Assembly: GCA_012931725.1 (NCBI GenBank) | Contig: CM022946.1 | Location: 43,057,464-43,121,463 of the forward strand | DNA length: 64,000 nt | Source of the DNA: Litsea cubeba | Lineage: Eukaryota; Streptophyta; Magnoliopsida; Laurales; Lauraceae | Direction of reading: 5' to 3' | In this document: in pieces, positions 32,957-41,680 of the stretch | Layout of the letters: each line of letters starts with the position of its first letter | How positions within the stretch are numbered: the first letter of the stretch is position 1 | The notes under the pieces: generated by a model | What the model saw: only the letters and a program-made list of their open reading frames with translations | What the model was told of the DNA's origin: nothing | Database searches by the model: none | Position numbers and translations under genes: made by a program

Positions 32957-33453
32957 TAAATTTGTATGTAGGTATTATACATCCATGCATTTCAAGCTTG
33001 ATTTAGTTAATTGGGGCTAATTTCAACTTTAGTTTTTATATTTCAATTAATAGTCTGTTGGGTCCTTAGCTCTTGTACCTATCTACTTATGTATCCTTTA
33101 TTCATGAATGATGACCCATACAACTTTGTAGTTATTTTCTAATCTTAGTAATTATTCTCCCATATGGATCACAAGCTAAGCTATGGAATGAAAATGATCC
33201 AAGCTAAGCTATGGAATGAAAATGAAGGAATATTATTTTTAATATTGTGGGTTTTTTTGTACTTTTTTAATTCTGAGAATTCATATCAATCACAATTTAT
33301 GTGAGCTGTACTGTTAGGGGAGGTGATAAGCTAATTCCTGTGGGTGTCTATTTGCTGGGCTGCCCCCGTAAACCAGAGGCAGTTATAGATGCTATAATGG
33401 AATTTTGTAGGAAAGTATCCCATGAAATCTATGAAGATAGAATTGGGTTTCAA
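32957..33453 (+). other. Intron, no feature recognised
   Basis: AT-rich. A 25-base phrase (AAGCTAAGCTATGGAATGAA) is duplicated in tandem at 33174-33223. Confidence 0.4.
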
Positions 33454-34875
33454 CCATAGTTACCTAGTTCGTTCATGAGGCCTTTGAACTCCGAATAGTT
33501 CATTTCGAACAATTCAGAGTTTGATTCTCGAAATGTCATTAAATTAGTCTCATGTAGTTCTCTAAATTGAGTCCTATAGAACCAGTTGTGGTGCCCACCT
33601 GAAAATCCAAGCAATTCAAAAGCATTGTGCCCCTATCTATTAGCGCTAATCCACATCTAACTCCAATCAAAGTGGCACTTTACGATTGCTGGCCAGTAAA
33701 GCATGAAGTTTTACTTTGGTTTTTAATTTAACAAAGTATTTTATACACAATCAATTTATGTGGGTCCAACTCTAATTAGTAATTTGATTTGGGTGCAAGT
33801 ATATTCGTGGCAGAATCTTATGGAAATTAGTGTTGTATGCTACACTATGGAAGCTTTGGTTGGAGAGGAATGATAGATTATTCTGGAATAAAAGTAGTTA
33901 TGTGGATGAGGTTGTTCGGTCTGTTTCGGAGTGGGTACGGACTAAACAGGAGTTTGAAGGTGTTGATTTGAGTGATCTCAATATTTCTTGGGTAGATGTT
34001 TTGAGAGGAGGTAAACCTGTGAATAGAGTGTTTTGGTTGAATCCTCCGTGGGGTGTTCTAGAGCTAATTTTGATGGAAGTTTTGTTCATTCTCCTAGAAG
34101 AGGTGGAATTGGGGGTGTTATTAGAGATTGGTTTGGTGTGGTTGTTCGAAACTATTCAGGGCCTGTGGATTCGATTGATGCTAATGAAGCTGAACTTTTT
34201 GCTCTTTTGATTGGCCGTCGTGAGTTGCGCAGGATGGGATGTGTCATTGTTATTCTTGAAGGCGATTCTTTTTCAGTTATTCAGTGGTGTTCTGGTAAGT
34301 CTTCTTTTCCATGGAGGTTAGTGGATTGGGTGGAGGAGGTGCGGGATATTTCTCTTCATTTGGTTGCTTGCTTCAATCAATTTTTAAGAGACGCTAATGT
34401 CATGGCAGATGCTCTTGCAAGGGAGGGAGTTTTTCTTTCTTCTCTTAATTTTTGATGTATAGTATCCTTTTGTTCGTAGTACTTTTTTTTGGAGTCTTGT
34501 GTGAGCTGCCTTGTTGTGGCTTGTCCTGTTTTGGTTCTTTTCGCTTCTTAATAAAATTTTATTGTTATAAAAAAAAACTCTAATTAGTAATTTTTTTTGA
34601 TCGGTAAGTCTAATTAGTAAAATTGCACCATAGTAAATATAAAGAACAGTTATTTTCAGTGATTTGGATTTTAGATGTGGGCCCTAGTGATTGCCTAAGC
34701 ATTGACACTAATGAATTGGTTTATTGAACTTCTCGTACTCCAACTACGAATTAGACGAATTGAGATGCGAATCAAATGTACCTACTCAATCGAATTCATT
34801 GATCCAACAAAGACTCGAATTATGAATTGCGAACTTGAATGCTAATTAATCAAATTGCGAACTAGGTAACTATGG
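33454..34875. mobile_element. TIR element (Mutator-like) carrying a nested LINE copy
   Basis: The two ends are perfect inverted repeats for at least 18 bases: CCATAGTTACCTAGTTCG at 33454-33471 and its complement ending at 34875. Subterminal repeats (AATTCGAA/TGCGAACT types) continue inward. About 790 bp of its 1422 bp is an inserted LINE 3' end, so the element itself is about 615 bp. No clear target duplication. Its ends resemble those of 29753-30157 (CATAGTT), which suggests the same superfamily. Confidence 0.65.
33786..34575 (+). pseudogene. L1-type LINE 3' end with RNase H domain, 5'-truncated insertion
   Basis: A 790-bp insertion ending in a poly-A tail and flanked by an 18-bp duplication AACTCTAATTAGTAATTT (33768-33785 and 34576-34593). 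The frame codes the end of an L1-type ORF2: 'LWKLWLERNDRLFW' at 33850, then an RNase H-like domain in a second frame ('ANFDGSFV', 'GVIRDW', 'NEAELFALLIG', 'LEGDSFSVIQW', 'ANVMADALAREG') ending at 34455. A frameshift at about 34060 separates the parts. RNase H in these LINEs helps remove the RNA template. The copy is dead on arrival. Confidence 0.85.
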
Positions 34876-35122
34876 TCTCACCAGGAAAATATATATTTTA
34901 CTACCAATCCCAAGTTTCATGTTGGACACAGTACCTATGAAAATTTTTGGGTTCGCTGATGATGCCACTGCAACTGGGATCTTGAATATAGCCAATATAC
35001 ATTGTATGCATAGGCTAACTTTCATTTTATGTTGTTTCCACATTTTATTTTTACTTGAATAAATTATGAATAATATTCGTCATGAATCATTGCGAAGATT
35101 GCTTAATGTTCCTGCTTGTCAG
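34876..35122 (+). other. End of intron C-D
   Basis: AT-rich with a pyrimidine-rich end and acceptor TGCTTGTCAG (35113-35122). Confidence 0.6.
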
Positions 35123-35357
35123 GTACATACTAAAGAGAAGGTTTGATCGTGGATCATATGGTGAAGTTTGGTTGGCTTTTCACTGGAATTGTTCTCAAAA
35201 TGGCGATGCCTTGAATCAAATGAGCAAAAGCAAAACTAGTCCTGTTAGTATTCTGCGTCTGGATCCACACAATCTGAGTCTAGAAACTAATTCATCGCAG
35301 CACCAGTGTTTTAATGATACAACTAGTGATGATTTGTTCATTTTAAAGCGCATAATG
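35123..35357 (+). CDS. Host exon D: start of protein-kinase domain
   Basis: 235 bases between acceptor CTTGTCAG and donor GTACGA. The first base completes the Arg codon begun in exon C. The reading YILKRRFDRGSYGEVWLAF is the glycine-rich loop of a protein kinase, followed by 'HWNCSQ', a low-complexity Ser/Asn-rich insert, and 'DDLFILKRIM', where the Lys in 'ILK' is in the place of the ATP-binding lysine. The first Gly of the GxGxxG loop is Asp here (DRGSYGEV). The insert between loop and lysine is typical of this unusual kinase family. The exon ends in phase 0. Confidence 0.85.
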
Positions 35358-36004
35358 GTACGAAAAATTTGTTTGTTGTGTGCTTCAATTATAACATTTT
35401 TTTAGTAAGTTTCAAAAAATGGACATCTGTTTATACTTTATTGCAGTGTCCACATTCTTGCTTTGTGATGAGAACCAACATAAATTTCTCTTTCATTAAT
35501 TTGATTCTCAGTTTGTGCTATTGCTTCTAATGGCAGATACACTTTATGCTTGTTGCTTTATGAATTGTTATTCATGTGTGTATCTGAAACGTGTTGGTTT
35601 TTCCACTTGTCCTTTAACCTTATACATCAGGTGCCATTATATTTACCTTGCATTTCTGTTTTAAAAATCTATTTTTCTTTTCCATTGGTCAAATATATTA
35701 TATTGAAGCATAGTCATGATACAACAAGAGAATCAAAGGAACGCTATATGTTAAAAGATAAAGAGGGAAGGTTTGGTGAGCTTTGGCTCACTGATCGATC
35801 ACCCATTTGTTCCTTCAAGATGATGTCTTAAAGAAAAGTTCCCCCGGGTTGCTTTAAAGTTTAATTTAGCCTTTTGATCCAATTCCAATCAGCCTTTTTC
35901 ATTCAACAAACATAAGTTCTGCCAACCTCAGTAGTAGAATTGAAATGAAGAGATCACCGTTAAAAGCTTCATGACCAGTTATTAAAAGAAGAGGGTAAAG
36001 TGAG
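35358..36004 (+). other. Start of final intron (longer than 28.6 kb)
   Basis: Begins GTACGA. No convincing next exon. A stretch at 35770-35810 reads 'GRFGELWLTD', weakly like the expected next block, but lacks good splice sites. Confidence 0.4.
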
Positions 36005-36085
36005 ATGACAGGAGCCTGTAGCATAGTTGGAATGTGCTCACTTTTGCCGCCATGAGGTTGCGGTTTTTAGTCATGCCACAAATTT
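36005..36085 (+). mobile_element. Possible tRNA-derived SINE head
   Basis: The stretch contains an A-box-like TAGCATAGTTGG (36019-36030) and, 25 bases on, a B-box-like GAGGTTGCGGTTTTAG with the tRNA-like spacing, followed by a T/A-rich tail (36081-36100). The B box departs from GGTTCGANNCC, so pol III activity is doubtful. No target duplication found. Confidence 0.35.
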
Positions 36086-36597
36086 TTTTTTTTTAAAAGA
36101 GAAATAAGAGAGAACAAAAAGAATGGAAAGTGAGATGTTAATGTGGTGTGGAGGGGAGATGCGGGGTGGGAGTGGAAGATGGGATGGAAGGGATAGGGAA
36201 TTAGGGATTTACCTAAAAATTGGCTTCATGCCAAAATCCAATCTAGGAGGCAAAGAGAACTCAGAGAGAACTCGGCGAAAATTTGGGGAAGATCCCCAAA
36301 GTTTCAATTTCATTATCAATATTCTTAGTCTAAACTCTAAACCCCAAAAGAGGTATTACGACGCTTCAAATGGGAGAAAAGTAAACTTAGATCTAATTTG
36401 GAATCTGGACCATCCAAATACATTAATGGTCAGGAATTAAAACATCTAACTCAAAATAACTTGAAACATAAATGAAACTTTTAAATAATAAAAAAATAAC
36501 ATAAAATGAATGAGCTGGGCCCAAAGGTTTGGTTGAGACAGATGGGCTGGCCCATTGACTGGTTGACCCATGAGGACCATGGGTATGTCCTACATCA
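36086..36597 (-). repeat. Probable LTR of a minus-strand gypsy-like element
   Basis: The right boundary is suggested by TCCTACATCA ending at 36597 (minus strand TGATGTAGGA, the same start as the LTR-like arm at 8076), next to a minus-strand polypurine-like stretch. The left boundary is not found. A frame at 36123-36440 inside is not recognisable. Confidence 0.35.
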
Positions 36598-37133
36598 ATT
36601 CTCCCATTCTTGTAGAGAACTCAACCTCGAGTTCTGAAGATGTCCTTCAGGACAAAAAATCAACCATATGAACTTTTGAGTTGCCGGCAGGACTCCATTT
36701 TCTTTACATGGCATTGAAGCTGCATACGATCTCTTCCTTGAATTTAAATTATGCTTGACACGTTGCTTCTTTTGGCGACTAGATTTGTATTGATGCGCGC
36801 TCGAATGAATTGGTGTTTCAATTCTTGAGTACCTTCCATTTGCACACAATCTCCGAGAATTAAGGGTCGATCTTCAACAATGAAATCAATATATGGAACT
36901 TCTATGAGTGGATCTTCTTTTGCAACCTCATTATCAATATCTTTCTCTTCTGTTGATTGAATTCGCATTTCTGATGGTGGTTCTACATTCATATCCATCG
37001 GATTTTCAGTTTGCTTGCTAGCCTTATCCAAGTCGTCATGCTCGCATATGTTGATCTACACTGTCCATAGAAGGCAATTCGGATCCCTTGTTTTAGAATT
37101 CTGCTGATTGCATCGTTTGGTCAATGCCGTTAG
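36598..37133 (-). pseudogene. Minus-strand gypsy-like scrap, downstream part
   Basis: Minus-strand frames (37031-36744 and 36849-36595) of acidic, low-similarity protein. Position between an LTR-like end and a gag fragment suggests they belong to one element split by the insertion at 37134-38914. The last eight bases, GCCGTTAG (37126-37133), are its target duplication. Confidence 0.4.
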
Positions 37134-38914
37134 CATGGTTATCAAATCGTGAATCATATCTTGAATCGTTCAAGGGGTTGAATTGAATTGAATCGCTAAT
37201 CGTAGAATATTTTCTAATTTTCTTTATATAGATAAAATGCTAAAAATATATTGAAAAAATAAGAAAAAATTATCGATGTTCATAATTTATCCATCATCCA
37301 TCCATATCAACATGAACACATGACAAATATTGGCACATTAATATACTATTTCTTGAATTTCTGAACATGATTAAGATATCAAAAAGAAGATAACTCATCT
37401 ATGATATCAAAATTAAAAATAAGCATTCCTTTTCTTTGATGGTGCCATAACTTTAGAATACCAATCCCATAAAAATTTCCAAGATGATCAGTCCGTTAAC
37501 ATAGTCCATGAAAAAAATGTGTAAATTAAACAATTAATGTATCACAAAAGAACAAAAGGAAAAGGCCTACAATAAGCTGCAGAAACACGTGGGATATTTC
37601 ATCCATCGGTGGGGCCCGCTATTAAAATTCATTTTATGTGTGGGCCCCACTATTTGATCCAAGAGTAAATCCATGAAAAAAAAGCCAGCAAGTCGGCAGC
37701 TTGCAGGTGGGAATCAAACAGTTGTGATACTTCATCCAATAGAGGGTTCCACTAATTGATCTAATCCATTAAAGAAAAACGCCAGCAGGTGAGGTGGGAT
37801 CCCTCCATCAGTGGGGCCCACTCTTGAAAACAAGAAAGGCCGTAAAACCAAGATTGGGATTTCATCCAACAGTGGAGACTGGGGTCCACTCTTGAAATAT
37901 ATTTAACATGTGGGACCTGGGACCCACTGATGGATCTACATCCAGTAAAAAAACAAAAGAAGAGATTAAAGGGAGTAGCATTTTGGATTTCATCCTTTAA
38001 AGGGATACACAAATAGATTTAACGTGTGGGAGGCACTATGGATCTACATCCAAGCAATTAAAGGCGGACTGGATGGATTTATATCCATTAAAACGAACAA
38101 AAAAAAGAAAGAAAGATAGAATAGTGAAGCACTTGGGCTTTGATCCATCAGTGGGGCCCACCATGAAAATGGATTTAACGTGTTGGACCCACTGACGGAT
38201 CTACATCCAAAGAAGGAAAAAGAAGAGACAGGAAAGAAGAAAACAGAACGAATAATTTCATCCATCAATGGGGCCCACATGAATTTGAAATTTTAGGGGG
38301 TGGAACAGTTGGGCCTCAATGATGATTTCAAAAAAAAAGAAATGAGAGGGAGGGAGACGAACACATGTAAGATAGAAGAACACACACAAACAGATATATA
38401 TATATATATATATTTATAGGCTTCAGGGATACTGGAAGTTGAAGCGATCAAACAAGAAATGTAGAGGAGTTGTTTTCTTTGGGTTGCAATGAAGAAGAAA
38501 TGCACGCAGAGTCTCCAAGCAGCGCAAATTTTTTTTTTTTTTTTTTGTGTGGGGGGGGGGGGGGGGTTGAATCGAACTTACTTTGGAGGGGAGCATAGTC
38601 GCACGGAGGGATTTTTTTCTTGCTACAATTATCAGCCTCTTCTCTTTTCTTTCTTGAATCCTAATACTTTTTTTTTTTTTTTTAATGGCAATGACTTCAC
38701 AACTGTGAAAAGCGAACAAAACACATTCCAAAAGAAAGTTGTTGGGCTATTCATATTCCTGCCTCAACAAATCGCAGGAATCTTGCTATTCAAATCGAGT
38801 CGAATCTTGTACGATTCAAGCACGAATCGAACGCTATTATGCTAATTATAATTCTGCTAAGCAATACGAATTGTTTTTGTACCGATGCAATATCGTACAA
38901 ATTTGACAACCATG
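37134..38914. mobile_element. Non-autonomous hAT-like TIR element with internal GGGGCCCAC array
   Basis: 1781 bp. The left end CATGGTTATCAAATCGTGA and the inverted right end CATGGTTGTCAAATTTGT are imperfect inverted repeats, flanked by the 8-bp duplication GCCGTTAG (37126-37133, 38915-38922), which fits hAT elements. The ends contain runs of GAATCG/CGATTC. The interior holds a minisatellite of GTGGGGCCCAC units, a TA run (38395-38413), a long T/G run (38529-38566) and no transposase. Confidence 0.65.
37590..38290. repeat. Minisatellite with CATCAGTGGGGCCCAC units
   Basis: At least six diverged copies of a unit of about 85-130 bases, with key pieces TTTCATCCATCAGTGGGG, GGGCCCACTCTTGAAA, ATTTAACGTGTGGGACC, CTGATGGATCTACATCC and an AAAAGAA-rich end. 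No coding sense. Confidence 0.75.
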
Positions 38915-39480
38915 GCCGTTAGTCATTTTTTTCCGTCACTTCATCTGAATTGATTGTGGAATTACTTGTTTCTTGCTCTTGTTCATCAATATCAGTCCTG
39001 GCATTCTCCACAATTGGTTCCACAACTCTTATTTTCAATGAAAAAAATGGTTCCACAACTTTGGCTTTTGTTGTTTCCTGTGACTTTCCTTCTTGCAACT
39101 TAGCTTTTCGGAGGTGATAATGTTTTATCAAGTGCTCAACACGAATTGCTTCCCAATAGGCTTCATGGATATCTTTGCAGTCTTTCATATTCTTCAATAT
39201 GCTTGGTCATAAACCTTTGAGAAAGCTATTGGAATCAAATGTTTTGCCTAAACTATGCAACCTTTCAAATTCTTAGGCATATTCATTTGTGGACAATTTT
39301 TCTTGTCTCAAATTAAGATACTGCTCAAAGTAGGCTTCATTTTCATAATGCCACTGTCCATATTTAATTGTATATGTAAATCTTTGAACTTGATCGTTGA
39401 TGTCATTAGAGAGTTGCAATGCAAAATCTTGCAATTTCATAGTCACTTGGTGGTAAAACTAAAAATTTAATGCTCTTAAA
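38915..39480 (-). pseudogene. Gypsy gag-like fragment
   Basis: Minus-strand reading with a few stops: 'YFEQYLNLRQEKLSTNEYAKEF' region (given here for its key residues YLNLRQ and EYAKEF), then 'IHEAYWEAIRVEHLI' and a Lys/Glu-rich tail. The LRQ...EY..EF pattern is that of a gypsy retrotransposon capsid. No zinc knuckle or pol follows before the inserted element at 38914. Confidence 0.5.
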
Positions 39481-40212
39481 AAAATCAGAGTAACCTGATG
39501 TGTAGGTCTTGATTTTAGGAGTTTGCGATTGAAGACGAATTGTCGATCAAGGCTCAGATGGCTCCAATTTCTGCAAAACAGCTCTGGCTGTTGTATTGTT
39601 CAAAATATTTTGACCGTGTGCTTAAGAATAGTTCTGGACTGATACTGCTGGCGTTTTATTTTATTTATTTTTTACTGCTCTTCAGTGTTGTTCGGTTTGG
39701 GCCAAATTGCACTCAGGCCCAATTGCTGGGCTTGTCTCACAGGTCAGATGCAACCTGTGTCAAGCAATGACGATGCGGGTCAGGTCGGGCTCGCTTGATG
39801 GAAGGCAAAGGCTGCCTCGTGGTTCATGTGGGAAAGAAGTAAATGAATATTTGAACCCCTTTTCTTTTCTCTTTCATCAAAGATGACGATGGCGAAGATG
39901 GAGCTCGGCGACGAGGACAATGACGAAGATGATAAGCGTGAGTCTCTTTGTCCCTGTGCTTCAGGAGATGGAGATAGCGATGGACTTTGGAGCTTGCTAC
40001 GAAGACGACGGCAGTTGGTGGATTGCTAGAGTTAGATGAACGTGGTGCAGCCGTTGACGGGAGTAGACGAAGTTGCCAGAGGTGCTGCTACTTTCTGCGA
40101 AAGATGCCTCAACTGATGGATGAAGACGAAGATAATGGCAGTGTCGGAGATGCTCGAAGATGGCCGAGCTGGAGGCGAGATGGAGTTTGACGTTCGCTCG
40201 GGTGCACTGTAC
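39481..40212. other. No feature recognised
   Basis: Includes a GA-rich, GATGACGA-rich stretch (39880-40150). Frames there look like repeats of acidic residues, not a known gene. It may be the LTR or leader of the minus-strand gypsy scrap. Confidence 0.3.
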
Positions 40213-41461
40213 TAGGGGCGTACGTCGGGTCGGGTCCTGGGTTATCGGACCGGGTTTGACCCGACCCGATTATTTTATGCACACTGGGAACCCGACTGAA
40301 TGCCCAGTAATCTGTAGCCGGGTTTGCCGGGTTCGGGTTACCGGGTAACCCGGTTACAATTAAATTAAGTAATTAACGGGATTTTGCATTTCTCGCTTTG
40401 GCTCTGCAGCGGATTCGATAGGAATTCCCGTTCTTTTCCAATGTTTGATCGACTGAATCAGCAACAGTTTCGGTTTCTTTCTTCTCCACAATCGCATCTA
40501 TCGCCTCCTGCAATGTGATCGCCCTGCAGATCACGGCCTTTCTGCAGTCTCTCACCGCTGGATCGACTCCGCGAACCGAATCCAATTGAAAGAGCAAAGA
40601 CATCAGCGTCTCGTTCAATCTAAGTAGTTTTGAAGTAGATCTAATTCCATCCAAGCGTGCCAAAATGCATTGCATCGCAACCTTGAATTCCTCCAACCTC
40701 GTCACAATCTGCTCCTTTTCGCCCTCCAGTCCTTTCACCTTGCATACTCTCTCATCACAAACAAGCAAACGCTGAGGCCTTCTCCCAAGCGTCTTCTTCA
40801 GATCCGCAATCTCACGCGAAATCCCATCAATCTTCTTCTCACACTTTCTTACTGACTCTCCATCCAAAACCTCTCGAACACGAGACGCAAACACGGATTT
40901 CAACCGGTCGGAGAGATCTGACGACAGAGAAGAATCCGGAGAAACCGATCGGAGACTTGGAGTCGGGTGGTGGCAGCCATCGAGGCGGCTGGACCAGATG
41001 AAGGCGGCGGTTTCAAGGGCGTCCATCCGTTTCCAGAAGAAAACGCGCACGGCAAGGTGGCTGGACGGGAACACGTAGGTAGGAGAAGTAGGAAGTGGAA
41101 GGGCAGTCGTCGATCAGGGCCTCCACGTCGGGTTTCCGGCAAGGCCGGTTGCCGGAGAAGATCTCGATGTAGAACGGAGGCCGTCCAGGTCTCGAGTTGG
41201 AGACGGTTCGTCTTCTCATGTTCGCGTTCCTTTTTCGTTTTTTTGGTGCCCTAGAAATCGTTGGAAACACGAAGAAATCTTTGACTTTGAGTGGTCATCG
41301 TGACCCGATAACCCGATTAACAAAAATTCCTTAACCCGGAACCCGGTCCGGATTAGTGTGCACCCGACCCAGTCTAAGACTATGTTCCACCCGCCCGAAT
41401 ATGTCCGGGCTGGGTCGGGTTACCGGGTCGGACTGGTTTCCAAACCCGGTGTACACCCCTA
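40213..41461. mobile_element. TIR element enclosing a captured host-gene fragment
   Basis: The left end reads TAGGGGCGTACGTCGGGTCG and the right end inverted reads TAGGGGTGTACACCGGGTTT. Both ends carry subterminal GGGTCGGGTT/CCGGGTAACCCGG repeats (40225-40360 and 41300-41445). This is a familiar plant non-autonomous DNA-transposon end. The middle (about 40370-41290) has quite different, codon-like composition on the minus strand. No matching target duplication was found, so the insertion may have been rearranged. It is formally similar to Pack-type gene-capturing transposons. Confidence 0.65.
40373..41255 (-). pseudogene. Captured host gene fragment, BAG-domain-like
   Basis: Minus-strand, intron-poor coding sequence inside the TIR element. 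A frame starting at about 41213 (MRRRTVSNSRPGRPPFYIEI) shifts near 41090 into a 233-residue frame ending at 40373. This begins near 'FPSSHLAVRVFFWKRMDA', has a coiled-coil-like middle ('KCEKKIDGISREIADLKK', 'KEQIVTRLEEFKVAM') and ends with a helix pair 'LLFQLDSVRGVDPAVRDCRK' and 'ITLQEAIDAIVEKK'. The last part resembles the BAG domain of plant BAG co-chaperone regulators, which bind Hsp70. The identification is by pattern only. The frameshift and position suggest a non-functional copy of a gene found elsewhere in the genome. Confidence 0.55.
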
Positions 41462-41680
41462 GAACTCTCTTAGTGTAGTTTGGGGTGTAAAAATGTCGAA
41501 TATTTGGGCCATGTTGTATCTAAAGAAGGTGTAGTTGTTGATCCCAAGAAGGTTCAATACGTGATAAAGTGGCTGTAGCCTAAGACAATTAAGGCATTGT
41601 GCGGTTTTCTCGGGCTAATTGGGTATTGTAGGAAGTCTGTAAGGCACTGTGGGCAGATGAGTGCACCCATAACGTCACTA
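41462..41680 (+). pseudogene. Ty3/gypsy pol, part 1 (RT-RNase H junction)
   Basis: Reads 'NVEYLGHVVSKEGVVVDPKK', then 'ALCGFLGLIGYCRK' and 'APITS', the end of gypsy RT leading into RNase H. Stops replace single residues. It is cut at 41680 by an RTE LINE and continues at 43416. Everything upstream (gag, protease, most of RT) is missing. Confidence 0.8.

Larger units (their letters stand above)
1419..35357 (+). other. Host gene span: PP2C/protein-kinase fusion protein (partial)
   Basis: Four exons on the plus strand join in phase. Exon A ends on a complete codon; exon B starts on one and ends with one extra base. Exon C starts with two completing bases and ends with two extra bases. Exon D starts with one completing base and ends on a complete codon. 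All introns begin GT and end AG (gtaaga, gtatgt, gtgagt and gtacga donors). The joined peptide of about 220 residues resembles the region between the N-terminal PP2C domain and the kinase domain of the Arabidopsis At3g63340/At3g63330-type protein. The N-terminal PP2C exons and the rest of the kinase are not in the window. Introns are 5355, 5515 and 22404 bp and consist largely of transposons. The family assignment is from memory of conserved blocks and should be confirmed by protein search. Confidence 0.78.

Noticed and set aside
35690..35831. Possible next host exon ('GRFGELWLTD' reading)
   Set aside because: Weakly similar to the expected block after exon D, but lacks a good acceptor, misses the conserved residues before it and ends in a stop; probably chance.
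36123..36440. Plus-strand frame of about 105 codons
   Set aside because: Lies in an LTR-like stretch, Gly/Glu/Arg-rich with no recognisable domain or homologue pattern.
39880..40200. Acidic-repeat coding frames
   Set aside because: GATGACGA-type repetition gives open frames in several phases; no start context, splice signal or known domain.
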